A stretch of DNA of 64,000 nucleotides from Candidatus Omnitrophota bacterium. Its GTDB lineage: Bacteria > Omnitrophota > Gorgyraeia > Zapsychrales > Zapsychraceae. How positions within the stretch are numbered: the stretch's first letter is position 1; the number at the start of each line of letters is the position of its first letter. The translations under genes and the position numbers were made by a program. The notes below the pieces were generated by a model. That model did not search any database, was not told the DNA's origin, and worked only from the letters and a program-made list of their open reading frames with translations. Shown here piece after piece: positions 9,007-15,703 of this stretch. Location: assembly GCA_020632495.1 (NCBI GenBank), contig JACKFL010000005.1, positions 744,001-808,000 on the forward strand. Reading direction: 5' to 3'.

Positions 9007-10971
9007 ATGCAAGGTGAAATGACAAGAGGGCGTTCTCAAGTTATCTGGCGATATTCGCCAAATGCTCTATTTAGATATAATGCCGACAGTGCCTGGTGTA
9101 AGGTAACAGACGTTACAATGAATAAGCCTATAGAATTACAGGGCGGATTATTAAATGCGTTAACAGATAAGCTCATATATTGGAATGCTATAAATGCTAC
9201 CGGATACCCTGATCCTCGAACCCATCCGCATAAGTATGAAGTGGGCGAGCCGTACTGGGTGCGGTATGATGTATGGCCTACTATTTTTATGTGCAAAAAA
9301 TGCAAAAGGATGCATTATTATCAATCAGTCTCCAATTTGAAACAGTTTAACGAAAATTTGAGATGTAAATCTTGTGGTTTAAGAGATGAAATGCTTACAC
9401 AAATATCCTTTGCTTACGTTTGTCCATGCGGAAATATTGAAACATTGTTTGTACCCAAATGTGATAAAAACAAAGATCATCCCGTTTGCCTTAGAGATGT
9501 TGGAAATTTTCAGGATTCGTATTGGTATTGCAATGCATGTCATCAACCTATACAACGAAGTGCAAAGGATGGTTTGGGAATACGCAACTGTAGTTGTGGA
9601 AAGCCCATGAGGGGAATCGTATTAATAGACCCAAGAGTCTACTATTCTCAAACCCTTGCAATTGTGGATATTCAACCTGATATTCTTGCAACATGGAAAG
9701 ATAACGAAAACTTTTCAAAACTATTGGAAGGAGCTGTATTTCGTATACCTGCTTATAAATCAAGTGATATTCAAAATTTGTCTAAACAAAGAATCGTTAA
9801 AGATGGCATGTCTCCAGAGATAGTTGAAATGAAGAAAATGCTTCTTTCTCAAGGAATGGATGAGAATGTTGTGGATGATTTGGTAAACAAAAGTATGGAA
9901 AAAAGTGGTATTGATCCTTGGCGTAAATATGATGAAAATTTAAAACAGTGTAAGGAGTATTATCCCGGATATGATTTTGTGAGTTGTTATCAAACTGTGG
10001 AATATGTATTCGTTCGAGATGAGCCAAGTAATATTAGTTTTACCTTAAGTAGTTTATGCGAGCAGGCAAAGATATCACAGAATATGGAAGCTTTTTCTCA
10101 TTATAATGATGCGTTAGATATGGCGTACGAGCTAGGTTTGATAAATTTGGCAGTTGTTCAAGAGCTTCCTATATTGCTTGCGGGGATTGGATATTCTAGA
10201 TATTTCGGAAGCCCAATAGATTTTGATGGCGCAAGTAATGATGCTAAGCTAAACACCTATGCAATTAGAGAAGACGGCAAAATACCGTTATATGTAGCAA
10301 AAAATTCAACTGAAGCTTTTATGTATGAGCTAGATCCGTGGAGAGTAGCGGCATTTTTAGAAATAAATGGAGTGATAAGTGTTCCAGATAGTGTGAAAAG
10401 TTGTGAGTATTTATTAAGGGCATGGCTGGTTGGGATATCAGGGCGTTTGAGGGATTCTGGGGAATCTCACCTTCAATTGCTTTCGTTTGAAAAGGAAAGA
10501 GGTGTTGTTGTAGATTTGCCCTCTGCGTTTATATTCGGTGTATTGCATACTATGTCCCATGCATTAAAAGCCACCGCACATCAATATGTCGGAATAGATC
10601 AAGATTCATTATCGGAATATTTATTTCCACTGCATTTATCGGGATTGTTGTATGCGTCGTCTCATGTGAAATTTACATTGGGTGGTATAGATGCGGTATT
10701 TAGATCGAATTTACAACAGTGGCTGGGATCAGTGAGAGATTTTGCCAATAGCTGTTCCTTTGATCCTGTATGTGCGGATGATGGAGGTGCTTGTTTAGCT
10801 TGTTTGTATACAAAGTTTGGGTGCAATTACTTTAACCGTACATTAAGTCGATCTTTTCTGTTCGGTGGTTCAATTAAAGGCTATCAAGATGAGATAATAG
10901 GCTACTGGTCAAATGAGGTAACAAATCTGGCAAACGAAATTCAAAACAACAATGCAACAAACAATGGATAA
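9007..10971 (+). CDS. drmB: DrmB, DUF1998 zinc-binding DISARM protein
   Basis: DrmB forms a complex with the DrmA helicase in characterised DISARM systems. The N-terminal third (about residues 95-200) carries several CxxC pairs (MCKKCKR, RCKSCG, CPCG, YCNACH, NCSCG), typical zinc ribbons of this family. The C-terminal DUF1998 region has HTMSHAL near residue 515 and a cysteine cluster CADDGGACLACLYTKFGC at about 589-606. It is 654 residues long. It starts 5 bp after drmA, and its last 20 bp overlap drmC in another frame, indicating translational coupling. Confidence 0.9.
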   Translation: MQGEMTRGRSQVIWRYSPNALFRYNADSAWCKVTDVTMNKPIELQGGLLNALTDKLIYWNAINATGYPDPRTHPHKYEVGEPYWVRYDVWPTIFMCKKCKRMHYYQSVSNLKQFNENLRCKSCGLRDEMLTQISFAYVCPCGNIETLFVPKCDKNKDHPVCLRDVGNFQDSYWYCNACHQPIQRSAKDGLGIRNCSCGKPMRGIVLIDPRVYYSQTLAIVDIQPDILATWKDNENFSKLLEGAVFRIPAYKSSDIQNLSKQRIVKDGMSPEIVEMKKMLLSQGMDENVVDDLVNKSMEKSGIDPWRKYDENLKQCKEYYPGYDFVSCYQTVEYVFVRDEPSNISFTLSSLCEQAKISQNMEAFSHYNDALDMAYELGLINLAVVQELPILLAGIGYSRYFGSPIDFDGASNDAKLNTYAIREDGKIPLYVAKNSTEAFMYELDPWRVAAFLEINGVISVPDSVKSCEYLLRAWLVGISGRLRDSGESHLQLLSFEKERGVVVDLPSAFIFGVLHTMSHALKATAHQYVGIDQDSLSEYLFPLHLSGLLYASSHVKFTLGGIDAVFRSNLQQWLGSVRDFANSCSFDPVCADDGGACLACLYTKFGCNYFNRTLSRSFLFGGSIKGYQDEIIGYWSNEVTNLANEIQNNNATNNG

Positions 10972-11545
10972 ATTAAATAAAGAATCATATGTATATTGCA
11001 CATGGGAACATCGTAAAGTCTTACCTATTGAGTTAAACCGTAACTTTCGAGATTTAGACCATTTTATAAAACAATTATTGTCCTCTGCAAGAAGTGAAAT
11101 TGTATTGATTATTCCATATCTGACATGTGATGGAATTCAGATCATTAAAGACTCTATTTATATGTCAATACAAAATGGGGCTTGGTTAAAGGTTATTACC
11201 AGCGACTTGGACGGAGAAATACGTCAGAACAAGAAAGCCCTTAGAAGTTTAGTGTCAGGTGAACAAGGACGTAGAATAAGAAACAGGCTGCGTGTACTTA
11301 CTGGAAGAAGAGACTTATCAATTTTATTACATTCAAAGATAATAATAGTAGATTCATTTTGTGGTTATTTAGGATCAGCAAATATTACTTTCAGCGCCTT
11401 CCAAAAGAATTTTGAAGTGGGTGTATCGTTAAGTCCAAAACAAAGTAAGTCGCTTGAGGAATTAATAAAGTATTGGGAATCTTCAGGAATGTTGACAGAT
11501 TCAACTAATTCATTTCTGGGTGATGGCCAAAGTATGAAAGGATGA
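10952..11545 (+). CDS. drmC: DrmC, phospholipase D-family DISARM protein
   Basis: This 197-residue protein has a single HKD motif, HSKIIIVD (about residues 127-134), followed by GSANIT, the signature of phospholipase D-type phosphodiesterases or nucleases. One HKD motif implies dimerisation to form an active site. Known DISARM loci carry a PLD protein, DrmC, at this position, reported as dispensable in some systems. Its start overlaps drmB by 20 bp, and its TGA stop overlaps the ATG of the next small gene as ATGA. Confidence 0.88.
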   Translation: MQQTMDKLNKESYVYCTWEHRKVLPIELNRNFRDLDHFIKQLLSSARSEIVLIIPYLTCDGIQIIKDSIYMSIQNGAWLKVITSDLDGEIRQNKKALRSLVSGEQGRRIRNRLRVLTGRRDLSILLHSKIIIVDSFCGYLGSANITFSAFQKNFEVGVSLSPKQSKSLEELIKYWESSGMLTDSTNSFLGDGQSMKG

Positions 11546-11715
11546 TAAGAAAAATGCGAAGATATAGCTTGGGGTACATAATGGGGTTCTGGATAGTAAA
11601 ATTGTGTATTACGATATTTATTATTGTTTGCAGAACTGGTCTATCTTTCATTGCATATATACTTGGGTTCAGAGCCCCTAAAAAGCAACCTATAGGGTTC
11701 CATGCGGACCGGTAA
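11542..11715 (+). CDS. 57-residue membrane microprotein coupled to drmC
   Basis: The ATG at 11542 overlaps the drmC stop as ATGA, and the frame runs 57 codons to TAA at 11713-11715. The product has a basic N-terminus (MIRKMRRYS), two hydrophobic stretches (about residues 10-29 and 33-43, interrupted by Arg31) and a basic, proline-containing tail (APKKQP). It could span or dip into the inner membrane. Base composition matches the DISARM operon, and no other gene lies before the terminator at 11825. I know of no DISARM family matching it. A chance ORF of this length is possible, but stop-start coupling and hydrophobicity favour a real gene. Confidence 0.5.
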   Translation: MIRKMRRYSLGYIMGFWIVKLCITIFIIVCRTGLSFIAYILGFRAPKKQPIGFHADR

Positions 11716-11824
11716 AATATTTAGCTGGTCAAGAAGGCCTCTCGTCGTTATAATATAGATACGCAAAAGGGAGGTTATTAAAGGAAAAACAACACCGTTT
11801 CAAAAACTTGCCGTTCATCCCCCA

Positions 11825-11852
11825 AACCCGGTTCCACGGGTTTTTTCTTTTT
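11825..11852 (+). terminator. Rho-independent terminator of the DISARM operon
   Basis: AACCCG (11825-11830) and CGGGTT (11837-11842) form a 6 bp stem around a GTTCCA loop, followed by a T-rich tract. It closes the DISARM transcription unit and separates it from the regulatory genes. Confidence 0.75.
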
Positions 11853-11940
11853 GCGCCCCCGATAATCCCCAACTTTTTTTAATTATTTTTGACAAAAAGT
11901 GCTCTGCTTTGTCCACTACATTATTAAGGGGGGAAACCAT

Positions 11941-12795
11941 ATGATAAAAGTCGCTTCAACAGCTCAGGAAACGCTAAAAGAACTTAGAAAAGGTGATTTC
12001 TGGGCCAAATTCTGGCAGGAGGGGGTTCAATATGCCGAAAAACGAATCAATCAAGAAATATGGTTTGGAGTTAAGGGGGTCAAGGGAGGCGTTCCGCCTG
12101 ACTGTAAAATGGGGGTGGATATCGTTGATTTGGTGATCAAAAAGATTTTGTCCGGCAGGCTGACCTGCAAGCCCAACGTGGACTTTACGGCCTTTTTCTA
12201 CCGAACGATCCGGACGGAGGTAAAGCTCCTTGCTAGAAGTAAGAAGAATCTGTACATGATTTCTGATCAAACCGGCTCTGGGGATACCCGAAAGAATTTC
12301 TCTATGTTTGACATAAATCCGCCGGACCCGGATGAACACAACAGCTTCTATACGAAATATTCTGATGAATTTATTCAGACCATCCTGAATGATTTTCTTG
12401 CCTATGTCAGCAAAGACCCGCTACTGACAAAAGTATCAAAAATATTTGTCTACAGTGGGGTGGTATTTGAGGAATGCTTTGAAGGAATGGTTGAAGATGC
12501 GAGTGATCTTATTTTTCATCTTACGAAACAGGGTTACATCAATGTTGAAGGTGAAGTCCAGTACAAGTTCTGGAAGTTAACCAACGAAAAAGATTTTAAA
12601 CTCCCAGAGCACTTTAATGCGCAACGAAAAATGATCTTCCTGATTATCAATCAATCACTGAATATCGAGCGGCCCAAGGAAATTGCCAGTTGGCTCAATC
12701 TCGATGCCGGTGTTATTTATACGGTAAAACAAAAGATGAACCGCTACATCGAACGATTCCGAGACTTGATCTATAAAGGAGAATATGATGGATAA
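11941..12795 (+). CDS. Sigma-70-like regulatory protein
   Basis: It is 284 residues from the ATG at 11941, chosen because AAGGGGGG lies at 11926-11933; an in-frame GTG at 11899 lacks a ribosome binding site. Residues about 85-110 (FTAFFYRTIRTEVKLLARS) resemble sigma region 2. The C-terminal residues about 240-275 (PKEIASWLNLDAGVIYTVK) form a helix-turn-helix resembling region 4. The middle is not recognised. It may direct transcription of the conjugation genes downstream. Its stop overlaps the next gene, so the two are a coupled regulatory pair. The sigma assignment is moderate: the motif spacing is unusual and part of the protein is unassigned. Confidence 0.5.
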   Translation: MIKVASTAQETLKELRKGDFWAKFWQEGVQYAEKRINQEIWFGVKGVKGGVPPDCKMGVDIVDLVIKKILSGRLTCKPNVDFTAFFYRTIRTEVKLLARSKKNLYMISDQTGSGDTRKNFSMFDINPPDPDEHNSFYTKYSDEFIQTILNDFLAYVSKDPLLTKVSKIFVYSGVVFEECFEGMVEDASDLIFHLTKQGYINVEGEVQYKFWKLTNEKDFKLPEHFNAQRKMIFLIINQSLNIERPKEIASWLNLDAGVIYTVKQKMNRYIERFRDLIYKGEYDG

Positions 12796-14014
12796 CAATA
12801 AATTTAAAAAACGGCCAATAGATAAATTGCGTGGGTTGCTCAATTTCGCTGGGGTTAAGATGGAGGATTTTCTTCCTTCTGAGGCACCATTGGCGGTGGG
12901 GGTTCATGCCGATCACGGACCCGATTTCTTAGCCGATATCAAATCAGTCATCAGTGATAACATTAATGTCATTTCATCAGCTTCCAGAGTGGACAGCTAT
13001 TTTCAGGATGAAGGAGATAAGCTTTACAAGCCGGACCCGAACGCAAAAATCTGGCTCCTGATGAAGGATATGCTGGACTCATGGCCGGATGCGATCTTTT
13101 TCAAGAACCGAACCGGCAACCTAATTCTGGTTAATGAAGCTCATGCGATAGGTATGCGTAGCAAATTTATGGATGTCATAGGAAAAACGGATTGGGACCT
13201 TTTTCCAAGGGAAGAGGCCAGTCTGATGGTAAAGGACGATGAATATGTTATGCGGACCGGGAGACCAATTGTTGATAAAGTTGAATACATTACCTTCGGA
13301 GACGGAACCCGGCACTATGTGTCGATCACCAAGGTGCCCAGACGGGATGAAAATGGCCGAATTATCGGTCTGATGGGGATATCCCGTGATATCACGGGAA
13401 ATTTGTACCAGACGATGTTTGCCACCTACAAGGGATGCATGTTTATATCCACCAAGGACGGCCAGTGGTTTGATATTAATGAGGATGGAGCCAGAATGTT
13501 CGGGTACAAGAATCGGGAGGAATTTCTGGCCCATACCAAAGTTCAGGATATTTATTGGAAGGTGACCGACCGGAAAAAATATATACATGAGATCGAGAAA
13601 AATGATGGCGTTAAAAACTATGAAATGTGTTTTCGCAAACAAGATAATACGCCCATCAATGTTCAGATCACGGCCAATGTCATCATCAAGGACGGCAAGG
13701 TTTGGGGGTACAATGGGACTATCCGGGACGTCACGGTAGAACGACGGGCGAAGGATGAAGACCAAGAAAAGATCAAGCATTTGAGCCGGTCCGTGTCCAA
13801 GATGAGAAAATTTATCCTGCGCTGGCTTAGCGGAGGTCTTAAGCTATTTGCCGAATGCGAGGAGGGGCATGTGATGGATGGTCTGACAACCAAGCAGAAA
13901 GAATTGTTTCCGCTGTTTATCCTTGGAAAGTCAGATGCCGAAATCGCACAGCTGACCAACTTGCCGGAGATGACAGTTGCTAAACATCGGTACGAGATTT
14001 ACAAATCGAACTGA
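12788..14014 (+). CDS. PAS-PAS-LuxR-type transcriptional regulator
   Basis: It is about 408 residues. PAS domain 1 covers roughly residues 95-205 (SWPDAIFFKNRTGNLILVN; closing motif GISRDIT), PAS 2 roughly 210-320 (GCMFISTKDGQWFDINEDG; closing GTIRDVT). A short coiled linker leads to a C-terminal LuxR/GerE-type helix-turn-helix (LTTKQKELFPLFILGKSD). There is no kinase or receiver domain, so it is probably a one-component sensor of a small ligand, redox state or light acting directly on DNA. Two ATGs are possible (12785 and 12788); AAGGAG at 12776-12781 fits the second. It overlaps the sigma-like gene and precedes the conjugation operon, so it may control transfer. Confidence 0.8.
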   Translation: MDNNKFKKRPIDKLRGLLNFAGVKMEDFLPSEAPLAVGVHADHGPDFLADIKSVISDNINVISSASRVDSYFQDEGDKLYKPDPNAKIWLLMKDMLDSWPDAIFFKNRTGNLILVNEAHAIGMRSKFMDVIGKTDWDLFPREEASLMVKDDEYVMRTGRPIVDKVEYITFGDGTRHYVSITKVPRRDENGRIIGLMGISRDITGNLYQTMFATYKGCMFISTKDGQWFDINEDGARMFGYKNREEFLAHTKVQDIYWKVTDRKKYIHEIEKNDGVKNYEMCFRKQDNTPINVQITANVIIKDGKVWGYNGTIRDVTVERRAKDEDQEKIKHLSRSVSKMRKFILRWLSGGLKLFAECEEGHVMDGLTTKQKELFPLFILGKSDAEIAQLTNLPEMTVAKHRYEIYKSN

Positions 14015-14130
14015 TTTTCTTGAATTAATTTTGTGAAATTAGGGTCAAAAAAGTACACTATATTTATAGAGCGAGAGAACCACTAGACAACCAAAGCCGG
14101 CTTGATCCACCGGCTGCCAGACAAAAATTT

Positions 14131-14174
14131 AGGGGCATAATTGTGGCGCCACAACCATGATTATGCCCCTTTTG
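14131..14174 (+). terminator. Strong hairpin with T-tract
   Basis: AGGGGCATAAT (14131-14141) pairs perfectly with ATTATGCCCCT (14160-14170), followed by TTTG. The loop contains its own palindrome, GTGGCGCCAC. It may terminate transcription from the regulator gene or act as an attenuator ahead of the conjugation operon. Confidence 0.6.
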
Positions 14175-14319
14175 TTTGGCCCTAGAGGAATGAAAATGAC
14201 TATTAAAAGTTATTCAAAACATGTTCGGCAAATGTTCAATCGTGAACAAGAATTGAACAATATGAATCTCCTAACTTCATTTGTTTCAAAGGGAATCTCA
14301 AAGTTGTCGCTTTGTGATT

Positions 14320-14376
14320 GTTTAAGACCACCCTTTCTCAACCATAACTTTGTTATGAGAAATGGTGGTCTTAAAC
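14320..14376. repeat. 57 bp near-perfect inverted repeat
   Basis: GTTTAAGACCACC (14320-14332) and GGTGGTCTTAAAC (14364-14376) are perfect 13 bp arms. Inside, TTTCT pairs with AGAAA and CATAAC with GTTATG around a TTT loop. There is no T-tract, so it is not a plain terminator; a recombination, oriT-like or regulatory structure is possible. Confidence 0.7.
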
Positions 14377-14563
14377 GACCCTTTGAACCAACTGAAAAGG
14401 AGATTGTCTTAATGTATGAAGTTCATTTTGGTATTCTGGATCATGGAAAACGTTTATTTTATTTGCATTACGTGGTCTTGTTGAAGGGCTTTGCAGTGTT
14501 ATACTTCGGTTGATTACAGGATAAATAATTTGTGAAGGGATTTTTCGGACCGCGCACCCGGAA

Positions 14564-14627
14564 ACCCAAGAAAGTTGTATAAGCCACTCCAGACGTCTGG
14601 CTCTCTGGGGTGGCTTTTTTCTTGGGT
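14564..14627 (+). terminator. Nested hairpin just upstream of the conjugation operon
   Basis: AAGCCACTCC (14581-14590) pairs with GGGGTGGCTT (14607-14616), one mismatch, followed by a T-tract. An outer stem ACCCAAGAAA (14564-14573) pairs with TTTCTTGGGT (14618-14627). The loop holds the palindrome AGACGTCT. It may be a terminator or attenuator about 50 bp before the first operon gene. Confidence 0.65.
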
Positions 14628-14676
14628 GGAAGGGATGAAATTAATGATCTTTCTGGATCAGGAACAGGAGTAAAGA

Positions 14677-15402
14677 GTGAGACAGATTCCATTAAAAATT
14701 AAGACTCTGAGGTTTGTTGCGGATCAGGGGGTTGTCTCGGTAGAGGATGTGATGAAGTATTTTGAGGAGTATTCCACAGTAGATGCGGTGAGGATGGCTA
14801 TGTCGAGGCTGGGGATAGAGCATCAACCATACGGGGGGATTAAGTATGGAATTTGGTTCATAGCAGACAGAAAGCTGTTTGATCAACTGAGGCAGTATTA
14901 TCCCGGACTTCAGCGATATAAGGTCAGGGGGGAAAGTGTACTTCGTAAGGTTCCCCATTCATTCGGAATTAATTATCTGCGAACAATGCTGGAACAATCG
15001 GACAAGATCAAGGTCGTGGAATGGTGGAGTGAGGAATTTATAAGATCATTACCCGTGTATAAACGGGACGGACTAACAGCCCATAAGGTGCCGGATGCGA
15101 TATTCTGGCGGCAACGAAAGGATAAGACAAGACAGAAGTTCTTTCTTGAATACGAAAGGTCACTGAAATCTCCGGTGCGTTATGGGCGTATCTTTCAGTT
15201 CTATGCCAAAAGGCATGACGTTGGTAATCGCAATGTGATTTACATATGCGAGACAGAACAGATCAGGGACAAATTAGTGAGAATCGAACAGGAATTGGTG
15301 AAAGGAGGGAAGCTTAAGGCAACGGACTTGTATTTTAATTTTATTACTTTGGAAGAATTTAACCGTGCTTATGCACAAAACAAAAAGGAGAGCAAATCAT
15401 GA
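14677..15402 (+). CDS. Replication-relaxation family protein
   Basis: It is 241 residues with a GTG start at 14677, supported by AGGAG at 14666-14670. Residues 1-70 form a winged-helix-like DNA-binding region. The C-terminal half has a nuclease-like pattern: PDAIF (about residue 145) and FFLEYERS (about 158-165), resembling a PDDEXK-type core (D...E.E). This organisation matches the Replic_Relax family of plasmids and conjugative elements, linked to plasmid replication and DNA relaxation. As first gene of the operon it is the best candidate in the window for processing transfer DNA, since no classical relaxase is seen. Its end overlaps the pilin gene as ATGA. Confidence 0.65.
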   Translation: MRQIPLKIKTLRFVADQGVVSVEDVMKYFEEYSTVDAVRMAMSRLGIEHQPYGGIKYGIWFIADRKLFDQLRQYYPGLQRYKVRGESVLRKVPHSFGINYLRTMLEQSDKIKVVEWWSEEFIRSLPVYKRDGLTAHKVPDAIFWRQRKDKTRQKFFLEYERSLKSPVRYGRIFQFYAKRHDVGNRNVIYICETEQIRDKLVRIEQELVKGGKLKATDLYFNFITLEEFNRAYAQNKKESKS

Positions 15403-15683
15403 AACGGATACAGATTGAAAGAGTTATCAGGGGACTGGTTATGGCGGTGGCATTTCTGGGTGTATTTGTTCACCCGGCTTATGCCGATTTGGAAAGTAGT
15501 GTCACAACGTTGCTGGACAATATCAAAACCATATCAACGCCGATTGCCATAATCCTGCTTATTTTTGCGGGATGGCAACGCATGATGGGCAATAACCAGA
15601 TATTCATTGCAGCGTTAATCGGGACAATCATTGTGTTCGGCGCACCACAGATTGTCGAACTTATCAGTGCGGTGTTTCTTTAA
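15399..15683 (+). CDS. virB2: VirB2/TrbC-type conjugative pilin
   Basis: This 94-residue protein has a signal peptide ending at HPAYA (about residue 31), a short polar stretch and two hydrophobic helices (about 46-60 and 68-93) separated by the basic turn QRMMGNN. That is the standard architecture of VirB2/TrbC pilins that form the conjugative pilus. Its ATG overlaps the preceding stop, and the VirB4 gene follows after 20 bp. Confidence 0.85.
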   Translation: MKRIQIERVIRGLVMAVAFLGVFVHPAYADLESSVTTLLDNIKTISTPIAIILLIFAGWQRMMGNNQIFIAALIGTIIVFGAPQIVELISAVFL

Positions 15684-15703
15684 TCAATTGAAGGAGAGCG
15701 GTT

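Larger units (their letters stand above)
14015..14676 (+). other. Hairpin-rich leader between regulators and conjugation operon
   Basis: This 662 bp region has no gene I can support. It contains AGCCGG...CCGGCT (14095-14116) and the three larger hairpins listed separately. The 118-codon frame at 14157-14513 runs through two of these hairpins and has no recognisable domain. The region could be a regulatory leader, a nested small element or the origin of transfer. Confidence 0.5.

Noticed and set aside
11899..11940. Upstream extension of the sigma-like gene from GTG 11899
   Set aside because: It contains the Shine-Dalgarno sequence (11926-11933) of the ATG at 11941 and lies just behind a TTGACA box.
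13121..13780. 219-codon minus-strand frame over the PAS regulator
   Set aside because: It is antisense to a well-supported PAS-PAS-HTH gene and has no domain pattern of its own.
14157..14513. 118-codon frame in the hairpin-rich leader
   Set aside because: It begins inside a terminator-like hairpin, runs through the 57 bp inverted repeat, has no ribosome site at the first ATG and matches no domain. Structure explains the sequence better than coding.
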